DNA from: Boesenbergia rotunda
Lineage: Eukaryota; Streptophyta; Magnoliopsida; Zingiberales; Zingiberaceae
NCBI GenBank assembly: GCA_024364735.1
Contig: JAGFNQ010005408.1
Coordinates: forward strand, 1-64,000
Direction of reading: 5' to 3'
DNA: 64,000 nucleotides
This document shows positions 44,249-55,563 of this stretch, in pieces. A program made the position numbers and the translations under genes. The notes beneath the pieces were generated by a model. That model had not been told where the DNA came from and searched no databases. It saw only the letters and a list, made by a program, of their open reading frames with translations. The stretch's first letter is position 1; the number at the start of each line of letters is the position of its first letter.

Positions 44249-46546
44249 TGTAACGCCCCAAAATTCCCATTTTTAGTTCTTAGAGTCCTTAGAATTATTA
44301 AAAATGGTTTAGAAATATTCTAGATATTTTTAGGGATTTTTAGAATATTTTTATGGAATTTTCCGAGTCCGTTTAGTATATTTAAAAAAGGAAAAACATT
44401 TAAGGGCAATAAGGGGTTCGAACCCGCGACCACCAGGAGACCAGGCGCGTGCGCGACCAGCTGGGCTAGGGTATCAAGCACAACAAAAGTTGGAGAGAAA
44501 TATAGTTATAGAGTAGTTACGATTCTTTCTATTAAGATAGTATAAATAGATAAGTTAAGAGAGGAAATTGGATTTTTGGTTTCTCTCTTCCTCACCCTAG
44601 CCGCGCGACTCCTCTCCCTCTCCTCTCTTGGGCGACGCCGACCAACACCAAGGCCAAGAGGGCCGGCCAAGATTCTCCTCCGAGAGATATTCCTATATTC
44701 GGGATCCCCGCGACGAGAGGAACGCATAGGCGCGAAGAATTCTCCGAGATCTCAAGTTTCTCCCGAGCCCTAGACGTCAATCTTGGTTGTAAGTCCAAGA
44801 TATCAATGTAAGTACTGCTCACCTGCAGTAAGAGGCGGTTTTTCCGCAAGAATTTCCCTTAAAAGTTTTTAAAAGAGATATTTCCTTTTTGTTTAAGTTT
44901 TTGCATGTGATCTTAGTTCATTATATGCTTGTATAAGTTTGATTAAGCACCCTTTGTGAGATTAGGGGCTAAGAAAGTTATGAGAAAAGAAAAGAGAAGA
45001 TAAAGATAAGAAAAGAAAAGGCCAAGGCCTTAAGAAATCCCCAAATGTCAAGACTTAGGGATTTTAGCACGCAAGGTGCTCGAGAAAATGCCAAGGCATT
45101 TACAGATAAGAAAGAAAAGAAAGAAAAACTATTTTATTTTCTAAAGCCAGTACCCAGCGTCCAAGGGCGTCGTTAAAGAAATCCAGGTGTCCAATTCCAA
45201 GGTCTTGGCCCTGGTAGACCAAGGTCTGCTCTATTAGGATTGGTGGCTCGCTACCCTAACCTTTTAGGGAACGCGCATGAGATGGTACTTACGTCTTCAG
45301 TGGATCCAAGTGATTATTATTTTCAAGTATATGCTTTAGCAAAGTTTCTAAAGTTTAAAGAGTTTTCAAAAAGTTAAAGAATAACTGAAGTTTCAAGTTG
45401 AGCCAAGAAAAGTAAATTGAGATTTATTAATGCTTGAGTATGCATGTTTTGAGTTATACATGTTCTTAGTTTTCTTTCAAGCATATAAGTATCTCATATG
45501 ATTTTCATATTGATCAAGAAGCATGTTTGCACATTTCGAGATTTTGTGAGCTAGATAGTACTTACTAAGCTTTTTGCTTACTAGTTGCATTTCCTCTTAC
45601 TGCAGATAAAGGTAAAGGCAAGCAATTCTGAAGGAAGGCGACGAGGCAGTGCTGAGTAAAGTGTGTGTGGTGGCTGATTTTGGAGAGATCCTTGAGACGA
45701 GACAATTTAGTTATTTGAATTACAATGTTTTAGTTTATTCAAATTTCAAGTTCTTGCTTTATGGAGTTTAGCGAACATTTAAGCTTGGATAGTACTACAT
45801 GCTCAATTTCTTAGAGTAAAGATTTCCATGACATTTCATTTAGCATACATATCCTTATGATTGCGTTGGATGAGTAGAAGTGTGAGTAGTTTGGAATATT
45901 GATACTTTGTTGAAGATATTGATGCATGTGCCAAGATAGTATAGTCCCCTTAGAATCAAGTTTTTATTGCTTAAATATGTTTAGAAAAGTTGCATTCACA
46001 TTTCATAATGCTTTAGCAAGGTTATAGACATGTATTTGGTGTTATGAATGCATAGGAGTCAAGGTTGGTACAAACTCTAAGGTTAAAGTTCATATAAACT
46101 TGAATAGCTTATTTACTTCCACAAAAGTTCTAATTTCAAGTTTATGGATTCGTTTTGATTGGCTAAATTGTTTAGAAAACTGGCATAGAGTATAGAAATG
46201 GTGTCATGATTTTATATGGCTCGAAACTATATGTTTGGTGGGCTTTTGAAACAAGGCTTCGAATCTGAAAATCAGGTTTTCAGACTTATCAGTCGACTGG
46301 TACAGTACCAGTCGACTGATACCCGTAAGCTGAGTTGGGCGAGGCAAGTTTCAATAAGTATTTTCTTACGAGTTTTTGAGAAAGAAAGTGTGACATGGTA
46401 TCATGCATGACTATTTAAGTTAGAATATCATTCTTAGATAGATTAAAAAGAAAAAAAAGGATTTCCGCATTTTTAGTCGTGCATTAGAGTCGAGAAGTAG
46501 ACAAAAGTAACGATCCGTCTAAGGCAGGAGAAGGCGGGTCGCTACA
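44249..46546 (+). repeat. Ty3/gypsy Tekay/Del-like 5' LTR, plus strand (2298 bp)
   Basis: It runs from tgtaacgcccc to gggtcgctaca and is followed by a PBS. An antisense tRNA-like cassette lies at 44413-44468: B-box ggttcgaaccc and reversed A-box ccagctgggcta. A perfect 16-bp stem with a one-base loop, built on GTCGAC, lies at 46288-46320. Long TGTAACG LTRs with a Met PBS suit the chromovirus Tekay lineage; the lineage is inference. Confidence 0.85.
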
Positions 46547-46548
46547 GG

Positions 46549-46560
46549 TGGTATCAGAGC
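46549..46560 (+). promoter_or_regulatory. Primer binding site of the gypsy element
   Basis: TGGTATCAGAGC lies two bases after the LTR end at 46546. Confidence 0.95.
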
Positions 46561-46843
46561 AGTTCCCATTCTCCAGCATCACACACACATCAGCATCAAC
46601 CTTGCCGTCTTCAAGTAAGAAAGCTTTAAGTTTCAGTTTTTCTATTGCTCCTTTATTTAATTCCAGTATAGAGAAATGCTTAAGTACTACTCACATGTGC
46701 ATAGAACAAGGAAGCATGTTTAATCCCTTAGTATCACGGAATCATGTTTAATCCCTAGAATGGACATTAGGATACTATGTAAGAAGATAAGTTTATACCT
46801 AGTGAAGTAGTAGTGAGTTCTTGTTCCCTTATGCATTATCAAG

Positions 46844-47775
46844 ATGGCAAGAAGAGGCCGAGCTCCTAATGCAAGGAACAGAACTCCAGTTCAAGATAAC
46901 AATGAGCCTGGCACAGAACAGCCCAAACCTGATGGCAGTCATTGCTCAAATACAAGCTCAGATTTCAAAACAACAGAAGGCCATCGCCACACTGATGGCA
47001 AATCAGCACCTAGTGCCCCTACACCACCCACAGCAGGAGTGGAGGACGTCCTTCATGTTGTGATCTTAGTATAGCAAGACCAAGGTCTTGATTTGCCCAA
47101 ACACAAGGTTTGGAGGATTTCGGCATGTAAGGTGTCCGATAAAAGTTCTGAGTAAGACCAAGGTCTTACTAAGCCCAAGAACGAGCTATAGGACTAAGAA
47201 ATGAGATGAGAAACAAGACCAAGGTATTGTTGTATCCTAAAGCAATTTTGAGAACATTACCGTTAAGTGTTAAGTTATACATTTGAGGACGCCCTAGAAA
47301 GGCCCAAAACGAGGAGCAAGTTCCTAGAGGGCAAGAGGTAACAGAGTCAGTACCACCACCAAATCTCTTAGAGGTGGCGGCTCGGAGAGTAAGGCAAGAA
47401 GCATACCTCATTCAGTAGAAGAAACTGAAGCCAGGGAATTCCCAGGCACAAGCAAACCATGGGATGCTTAAGCATGGTTCAAAACGTTGGAAAGAATAGT
47501 AGGGCTACTGGACTGGCATGAGGTAGAGAAGATAAAGTGTGCATCTTTCTGCTTACGGGAGATGCTAGAATATAGTGGAAGGAGTCAAGGCCAAGAGAAA
47601 TGTCAGCCAGATAACATGGGCCGACTTCGAGACTGAGTTCTTCGAAGAATACTTTCACATGCAAGTAACCAACAAGCATTATGATGAATTCACGGAGTTC
47701 AGACAAGGAGAACTATCCGTGGATGAAGCNTCAGAATCCTTGGTCAAAAAGTTCGGAGAGTTGCTGACTCTCTGA
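46844..47775 (+). pseudogene. Ty3/gypsy gag, frameshifted and truncated
   Basis: It opens with ATG at 46844 (MARRGRAPNARN) and shifts frame near 46920 to NLMAVIAQIQAQISKQQKAI, the usual chromovirus Gag coiled segment. 47050-47450 does not read as gag and may be an insertion or decayed DNA. The core returns as WADFETEFFEEYF and FRQGELSVDE, the retrotransposon Gag capsid region. An undetermined base lies at 47730. The sequence stops at about 47775, where the reversed Z1 element begins; no knuckle, protease or RT follows. Confidence 0.75.
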
Positions 47776-48418
47776 TCGGTCTGTGTGAGATCAACCACAG
47801 GAAGAAGCCAGATCGGTCCAGGGGATCAGTATGCCTGATCGGTCCGGTGACGATCAGGGTTCTGATACGAACTGAAATGTTCAGTTTCAGAACTTCTGAA
47901 TTTTCCAAACGAGTTTTGATGGACTTTGTCGAACTTGTACATGATTTTGACTAAAATTGATCCCTGAACAAGAATCAAAAGTCCTTATAGGTTCAACAAA
48001 CACTTTGACCCATCCTAAATGGAGTCAAACTCAATCAACAATCAATCAAGCAAATTCAACCAAGTTTTGATTCCAAATTCAAGTTTCCAATCAAGTTGCC
48101 TTGATTGGAATGTCCAAGTATGATCATGGAGCCATATACACATATGTTATGCAATGGTTTTTCCCATACTTGGTCAACACCGTGATTATTATCTCGTTAA
48201 CTTAATTCCTCAAGGGATGCAATGACATTTTGAGAAATTGAGTCAAACCTAACATCTCACCCCATATCTAGCAACAAAAAGTTTTGTTAAACCTTATAGT
48301 TTGTGTGAGATGTTCCCAAAGTTATCCCAATTGTTCCCCAACAATTTTGAAATAATCATGAAGAGTTTTGACCGCAATTTGAAACATCATGAAGCGCGAC
48401 ACATTCCCAATTCCCGTC

Positions 48419-51400
48419 TTAGGAAACTAAATTCATTCTCGGGAGTGGTTTAGTGAAAATGTCAGCTAGGTTTGACTTTGACTCTACATAAGAGAGTATG
48501 ATGTTCCCCCTAGCTACATGATCCCTAATGAAGTAGTGTCTTACTTCAATATGTTTGATCTTAGAATGATGGACCGGATTCTTGGTTAAGTTGATTGTGC
48601 TAATGTTATCACATAACACTTGCACACCCTTGTAACTCAATCCATAATCCTCTAAGGTGTGGATCATCCACGACAATTGCGATATACTCTCTCCCATGGC
48701 GATATATTCTGCCTCGGTAGTGGAAAGAGCAACACAATGTTGCTTCCGACTCGACCAACTTACTAAAGAAGATCCTAAGAATTGGCAGCCCCCACTAGTG
48801 CTCTTCCGGTCCAACTTACATCCAGCGTAGTCGGAATCCGTATAGCCCATCAAATCAAAAGATTCGGTACGGGGATACCAAAGACCTACACCAATTGTAC
48901 CCTTGAGATATCTCAAAATTCGCTTAACAGCAATTAGGTGAGATTCCTTGGCACAGACTTGATATCTAGCGCATATACCTACAGCAAATAGTATATCTGG
49001 TTGACTAGCTGTGAGGTATAGCAAACTACCTATCATGCTTCGATATTGAGTTAGATCAACGGGTTTACCACTTTCATCATTGTCTAATCTTGTGTTTGTA
49101 GCCATGGGAGTGGTTACCTCTTTCGAATCACTCATATTGAATTTTCGAAGCATTTCATGTGTATACTTTGATTGGTGCACATGGATACCATCGCGAGTTT
49201 GCTTGATTTCAAGTCTAAGGAAGAAAGTCAACTCTCCTACTAGACTCATTTCGAACTCACTCTCCATGTGTCCAATGAACTCATTTAAATAGCCCTTATT
49301 GTTTGAGCCACAGATTATGTCATCGACATATACTTGGGCTACAAATATATTATCACTATCTCTTCGTAGAAACAGTGTAGGGTCTATTTGGCCTCTAACG
49401 AAGCCCTTCTCAATTAAGAATGTCGACAACCGCTCATACCAAGCTCGGGGTGCTTGTTTAAGGCCATAAAGTGCCTTTTTGAGCTTGAAAACGTGGTTTG
49501 GAAACTCGGTACTCTCAAACCCCGGAGGTTGTTCGACATAGACCTCTTCTTTAATCAAACCATTTAGAAAGGCTGATTTGACATCCATTTGAAATAATTT
49601 GAAGCCACGATGTGCTGCAAATGCTAGCATCAATCGGATGGACTCTAATCGTGCCGACGGGAGCATAAGTCTCATCATAATCAAGGCCTTCAACTTGACT
49701 GTAGCCTTAGCTACCAAGCGTGCCTTGTTTCTAATGATTTCTCCCTTATGGTTCAATTTGTTCTTGAAGACCCATTTGGTTCCAATAATGGTGGTCTTCT
49801 TGGGTCTAGGGACTAAGTCCCAACTTGACTCCTTCGAATTGACCTAGTTCATCTTGCATTGCAATGATCCAATCGGGATCATTTAACGCTTCATCAATTT
49901 TTCTAGGTTCAATTTCGGAAATCAAAGCAACTTCATTAGCCTCATTCCGGAAGAATGATCTAGTTCTAACCCCTTGATGGATGTCTCCAACAATTTGATC
50001 TTGGGGATGACTAGAGGCTAATCTAGTTTGCCTTGGTGTTGGTGGTGCTTCTTGAACAGGTTCACTAGACACAGGTTCAGCCTCAGGATCCGGCTGATCA
50101 ATGGGTTGTCTAGGCTCACCGTCATCAACTCATCACCATCAACAACACTTGGAGTTTCATTCAAACTTAGTCTCCTAAGTTCGAGTTGAACTCCTTCTAC
50201 ATTTTCTGACTGGTCAATTGATTTTGGAACTTCTTCAAAGACCACATCAGCAGACTCTTCAACTAATCTAGTTTTCTTGTTGTAGACTCGGTAGGCTTTG
50301 CTAACTAGGGAGTACCCGACTAGTATCCCTTCATCAGCCTTTGCCGTGAACTTTCCAAGGTGATCCTTGGTGTTTAGGATGAACACCTTACAACCAAACA
50401 CCCTAAGATGTTTAACCGTAGGTGGTTTCCCAAACCAAAGTTCATGGGGAGTCTTTCCTAAAAACCTATGGATGAGAACTCGATTCTGCTCATAGCAAGC
50501 TGTATTTACAGCTTCGGCCCATAAGTAACTCGGGAGTGAGTACTCATTGAGCATGCTTCGTGCAGCCTCTTGAAGTACACGGTTCTTCCTCTCTACAACA
50601 CCATTTTGTTGTGGTGTTCTAGGAGTAGAGAACTCATGTCTATACCCCTTATCTTGACAAAATTCTAGAAACTTTTGGTTTTGAAATTCACCTCCATGAT
50701 CACTTCTAATTGTCTTAATTGTTGATGATTTTTCATTTTCAATTCTTCTACAAAAAGAAATAAAAATATCTAAGGTTTGATCCTTATGTTTTAAAAAGAA
50801 AGTCCATGTATATCTAGTGAAATCATCAATGATAACAAAGCAATATCTACTTCCATTAAATGATATGATAGTGCTACAATCAAATAGATCCATGTGAAGT
50901 AAATCTAATGCATTGGAAGTACTTATAATGCTTTTACCTTTATGTGCAGATTTTGTTTGCTTACCCATTTGGCACGCATCACATAATTTATCTTTTCCAT
51001 ACTTGATGCTCGGTAAGCCTCGAACTAGTCCCTTGTTGGCCAGCTTCCGGATGTTCTTCATGTTCACATGTGCTAGCCTCCGGTGCCAAAGTGTGGACTC
51101 TTCTTCTTTTGACATGAGACACTTAGCAAATGCATTAGTAGCACTTTTAAATGAAACTTGATAGATATTGTCTACTCTTGCTCCTACTAGTACCGTGTCC
51201 AAGGTGTCATTTTGTCTAACTAGACATTGACTTGGTTGGAAGTCAATTGTGTAACCCGTGTCACACAATTGACTGACACTTAGGAGATTAAACTTCATCC
51301 CCTTGACTAGAAGGACATTCGAGATTCTAAGACATTCGGATATTTGAATGTCTCCTATTCCTATGACCTTAAGACTACCATTGTTACCAAATGATACATT

Positions 51401-51508
51401 ACCTCTACTCTTCTTGTGAAATGTGGTAAACAATGATCTATCCCCGGTCATGTGTTTGGAGCATCCACTATCAACAAACCAAGTTGATAGATGCTCCCCC
51501 TCAATCAT
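48419..51508 (-). pseudogene. Copia Pol of the Z1 element, frameshifted
   Basis: The N-terminal part (51508-50100) has protease WFVDSGCSKHMTG, the integrase finger (HRRLAHVN, CDACQMGK) and core (IRSDHGGEF, TPQQNGVVERKNR). Near 50119 the frame shifts; 50072-49806 gives TRSFFRNEANEVALISEIEP up to MQDELGQFEG and shifts again. RT resumes at about 49780 (WVFKN-type block to NKARLVAKA), with another pair of compensating shifts around 49700-49660, before YVDDI and RNase H STTEAEYIAMGES. The frame ends at 48419 in KPLPRMNLVS through a final shift relative to the plus-strand copy. At least four lesions make it non-functional. Confidence 0.85.
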
Positions 51509-51511
51509 AAC

Positions 51512-53224
51512 CTACACAATTCGAAAAATAGAAGTCTTAGGTACCCAAACCTTGGGACCTAAAGCATCAACTAAACATGACTTAGGCACCCATGCCTTGA
51601 CAACTTTCTTTTGAGTTTTGGGTGTCCTAGATTGTCTCATGTCAGTCCTAGACATGAGAGACACAAATGAGGGTTCTTTAGGGCGGTAACCAATACCGGC
51701 CCTATTGTAAACCGCTCTTTGGGCATTTAGAATCATATCTAGGGTCTTGGAGCTATTTGAGAATTTCCCAAGAATATTCTTGAGCTTCTCAACTTCACTC
51801 TTCAATGATTGGTTTTCCTCTACTAACACGTTATCATGCATATCACTGATTTCCTCAACCTTAGAGGATTTCAAGCTCACAATCTCATGTTTCAAAGATT
51901 TGATTTCATCTTCTAGTAATTCAACATGCAAGTCATCAATGTTATTATCCCTAGAGGCTTTCAATTGGTCGACTTCTAATTGCAATACTTTAACTTTGTT
52001 TTTGGATTTCTTAAGCATACTAGTTAAACATGTAATTGCTCTATAGCATTTTTCAAGCTCAGGAGAAGTTATCTCTTCATCATCCGAAGATGATGAAGCC
52101 GTGTTTGCGGAGCTTGAAGATTCATCACTGCTCTCCTCTCCAAGAGCCATAAGAGCCACTTGCCTTGTGCTCTTCTCCTCCTTTTCATCATCGGATGAAC
52201 TAGAGGATGAGTCATCCCAAGAAGCCTTCAAAGCTTTCTTCTTCTTCTTGGATCTTTCTTCTTTTCTTTTGGATTTCTCCTCCTTCTTCTTAAGCTTCGA
52301 ACACTCATTCTTAAAATGCCCTTTCCTACCACATTCGAAACAAGATGCATTATTCTTATCAAGTTTGGATTCACTAGTGTTACCTCTACTTTTGAAACGT
52401 CGATCTCTTCGCATCATCCTCCTCACAAAGTTGGCCATTTCAGATGAAGAGGAGCCACTGCCATCTTCCTCAGAATTTGACTCGGATTCGGAAGAGGATG
52501 AAGATGATGAGACCTCCTTCTCCTTCTTCTTCTCCTTCTTCTTCTTATTGGTTCGGTCCCCTGCAACTAAGGCAATCCCCTTCTCCTTGGGCCCTTTGAT
52601 AGCCATCTCATGTAATTCCATCTCACAAAATAAATCATCTAATTTCACAATAGATAAATCCTTGGATACTTTGTAGGCATCCACCATGGATGACCACAAA
52701 GCATTCCTCGGAAATGCTTTCAAGACATACCTCACAAGGTCGCGATTCTCAACCTTTTCATCAATTGAATGAAGTCCATTAAGGACTTCCTTGAACCGGC
52801 TATGGAGCTCACTTACCGACTCATTCTCCTTCATGGAGAGATTTTGGAGTTGATTGAGGAACAAGTCCCTCTTGGCAATCCTCGAGACTCGGGTGCCTTC
52901 ATGGAGCTCAATGAGTTTATTCCACAAGTCCTTGGCACTTGTGAAAGGACCAACCTTGATGAGTTGGTCTTTGTTCATGCCACATTGTAGAGTGACAACC
53001 ACCTTCGCGTCGGCTTCACTCTTCCTTGTTTGTTCGGCAGTCCACCTCCATGACTCAAGTTCTTTGCCTTCATCATCCTTAGGAGGAATGAATCCCTCCT
53101 TCACTGCGAACCAAGTGTGGATATCCATCTTCAAGTAGTATTCCATCTTTGATCTCCAATATTGAAAGTCGGCGCCATCAAAGAATGGAGGTCGGGTGGT
53201 GGAGAATCCTTCTCTCAAAGCCAT
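51512..53224 (-). CDS. Copia Gag of the Z1 element, open (570 aa)
   Basis: It starts at ATG 53224 (MALREGFSTTRPPFF), 45 bp from the PBS. The Gag core is about residues 20-210 (FQYWRSKMEYYL, AKDLWNKLIELHEG), followed by a Lys/Ser/Glu-rich linker, one zinc knuckle CFECGRKGHFKNEC, a further acidic Ser-rich linker, a long coiled-coil (roughly 400-500) and a C-terminal VWVPKTSIF motif. It ends in TAG at 51512-51514. Pol continues in the same frame after that stop and one codon, so Gag and Pol are separated only by this stop. The 191-residue frame on the opposite strand (52101-52676) mirrors the Ser/Glu linker and is not a gene. Confidence 0.9.
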   Translation of the reverse strand: MALREGFSTTRPPFFDGADFQYWRSKMEYYLKMDIHTWFAVKEGFIPPKDDEGKELESWRWTAEQTRKSEADAKVVVTLQCGMNKDQLIKVGPFTSAKDLWNKLIELHEGTRVSRIAKRDLFLNQLQNLSMKENESVSELHSRFKEVLNGLHSIDEKVENRDLVRYVLKAFPRNALWSSMVDAYKVSKDLSIVKLDDLFCEMELHEMAIKGPKEKGIALVAGDRTNKKKKEKKKEKEVSSSSSSSESESNSEEDGSGSSSSEMANFVRRMMRRDRRFKSRGNTSESKLDKNNASCFECGRKGHFKNECSKLKKKEEKSKRKEERSKKKKKALKASWDDSSSSSSDDEKEEKSTRQVALMALGEESSDESSSSANTASSSSDDEEITSPELEKCYRAITCLTSMLKKSKNKVKVLQLEVDQLKASRDNNIDDLHVELLEDEIKSLKHEIVSLKSSKVEEISDMHDNVLVEENQSLKSEVEKLKNILGKFSNSSKTLDMILNAQRAVYNRAGIGYRPKEPSFVSLMSRTDMRQSRTPKTQKKVVKAWVPKSCLVDALGPKVWVPKTSIFRIV

Positions 53225-53268
53225 CTTGTTGAGAACTCTCGGTTGTTAAGCCGTAAACAGAGCACCTT

Positions 53269-53280
53269 GCTCTGATACCA
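53269..53280 (-). promoter_or_regulatory. Primer binding site of the minus-strand Z1 element
   Basis: gctctgatacca is the reverse complement of TGGTATCAGAGC, two bases from the LTR edge at 53283. Confidence 0.95.
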
Positions 53281-53282
53281 CT

Positions 53283-55563
53283 TGTTGGGAACGAGATGGC
53301 TAGAGAGGGGGGGGGTGAATATAGCCAATCACTTCTTCTTTGAAGAGTTATCAAGTTTCTGCACTTGAAGTTGTTAAAAGCACAGCGGAAGTATAGGAAA
53401 ACAAAACTTGCAGAAACTAAAACCAAAACCTAACTAGCAAGATTAGCAAGATCGCTAACAAGGTGATTTTACAAGGTTCGGGGATAACTTGCCCCTATTC
53501 CTTGGCGTGCCCTTAAGGTGGGCGATCCCTTGATCGTCGGCAGATCAAGCCCCGGTGATCACCGGATATGAAGCAACCTCCTTCTCGGTGGAGAAACCTC
53601 CCCACAGTGTGTTTCAAACAATGATATAGAATGAGCACAAAGAAACAACAAGAAGGATCTTACTCAAACACTTAGCAAGGACAAAAACACAGCAAGCTTC
53701 CCTGAGTTCCACCCAATGGCGATCTCACGCAAGAACCCTTCTCCGTGTCTTCCCACTGTCGGACTCCAAGCCTCTTATCTTCTCCTTCAAGTGCTCAAGT
53801 ATGATGATTGCTTCTCAATAGCTTGCTCAGAATGATTGAAGAACTCAAGAACAGCAAACTTGATGTGGAGAACTCAAAAACACAGGAACTCAAGAGCACA
53901 AGACTTGATTCGATCAATACTGAACACTACAACTCTCGTTCCTTTTGTTTCTCCGCTAAGCAACAGATGATCTCATCTCCAGCAGCCTCCAGCTGCCTCA
54001 CTGCCAACGCGCCAGCTACACTGAACCCTAACTGAACTTCCTGAGCTCCCTCAGCCAAGCTTCAGTCAGCAGCTTCAGTCCTGCATCCAGCTGTTGCAAC
54101 CTGTGTGGAGAAAGGGACAAACCTGCTCCAAGGAAAGCTCTCTTTGACTTCTCCTTGAGTGTTTGAATCCTCCCCTGTCACCTGAAACTTACTCATAGTA
54201 TTAGAGCAGCAAATCAAGCAGCATATCAAATATCAGAGGAAAGTGGCAGCGAATCGGTTGTGTTCAGACGCGATCAGAGCGTCTGACAATGCAATTTGAA
54301 TTAAAGTGATCCGTCACCGGACCGATCAGAGAGCATCCTGATCGGTCACTCGACCGATCAGGCTGGTTCCAGACCGATCAAGCTCCGTCCTGATCGATCC
54401 CCAACGCTCAATCAGAAATCGCGATTTCCTTGAGATTCTCCTGGACCGATCACCAGACCGATCCCAGGTCGTGGATCGTTCATCGGACCGATCCACCCTT
54501 ATATTGAGCGATTTCTAAGTTTCGCAGGCTAAGCCTTCTGATTGGTCACCTGACCGATCAGGCAGCCTCCTGATCGGTCACTAGACCAATCAGAATATGA
54601 CCAGACCGATCAGGCTCCGTCCTGATCGATCATAGAGAGAAACCTGCGACGCTTGATCGTTCTCCGGAACGATCTGCACAGTAAACCTGATCGGTCACCA
54701 GACCGATCAGGAGCAGTTCAGCAAGGGAACTCCACCTCACTGCTCGCTCCCTAATTGGTCACCAGACCGATCAGGAGCCAGTCAATGGGTGAAACGCATA
54801 CTCCCTGATCGGTCACCAGATCGATCAGGAGCAACACAGTAGGTTCCCAACCTCACTGTGTGCTCCCTGATCGGTCGCCCGACCGATCAGTCATCGCTGG
54901 ATCGGTCACCAGACCGATCCACGAAGGAGCAGCGTGCCAAAATCCCTGATCGATCACCAGACCGATCCAGGGATTCAAACTCAGCCCTCCAAGCTAAGTT
55001 TCCATCCACCTTAGCCCTCCAAGCTAAGGATTTTCCATCTAACTCTCCAAGTTGGAAATTTCCACCTAACCCTCCAAGTTAGGACTTTTCACCTAGCCCT
55101 CCAAGCTAGGACTTTTCACCTAGCCCTCCAAGCTAGGACTTTTCACCCAACCCTTCCGAGTTAGAACATCATCCAACCTAGCCCTCCAAGCTAGGCACCT
55201 GACCCTCCAAGCCAGGACTTTTTCACCTAATTCTCCAGGATGGGAATTTGTACCTAACCCTCCAGGTTAGGACTTTTCACCTAGCCCTCCAAGCTAGGAC
55301 TTTTCACCCAACCCTTCCGAATTAGGACTTTTCCAACACCTAGCCCTCCAAGCTAGGACTTTTCCAAACACCTAGCCTCCCAGACTAGGATTTTAACACC
55401 TAACCCTCCAGGTTAGGATTTTCCATCACCTAGCCCTCCAGACTAGGATTTTCAATACCATGGCTGTTCCCCGATCAGGACTTAATCATAATCAACAATG
55501 ATCAGCCTAAACTAAAATCGATGTCAACACCAAAATAATAATCAGGGCCAGATTGCATCAACA
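53283..55563 (-). repeat. Z1 5' LTR, minus strand (2281 bp)
   Basis: It runs from tgttgggaacg to ttgcatcaaca, the reverse complement of the layout at 32735-34882. The box with a run of g (53307-53316) near the PBS is followed by the core region, GATCGGTC hairpins (54300-54975) and CCTAAC/CCTAGC hairpins (54985-55455). One hairpin near 54656 has GATCGTTC with GAACGATC, again a paired change. Frames inside are repeat artefacts. Confidence 0.92.

Larger units (their letters stand above)
47776..55563 (-). mobile_element. Z1 copia element (SIRE/Maximus-like), minus strand, lacking its 3' end
   Basis: Reading leftward it comprises the 5' LTR (55563-53283), PBS, gag, pol and part of the pol-env spacer, ending at about 47776 against a gypsy gag. 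The env-like ORF and 3' LTR are missing. It is homologous to 29205-34882. The spacer remnant at 47776-48400 keeps two decayed GATCGGTC hairpins. Confidence 0.9.

Noticed and set aside
52101..52676. 191-residue plus-strand frame rich in Ser and Leu
   Set aside because: Antisense shadow of the Ser/Glu/Lys-rich linker of the Z1 Gag.
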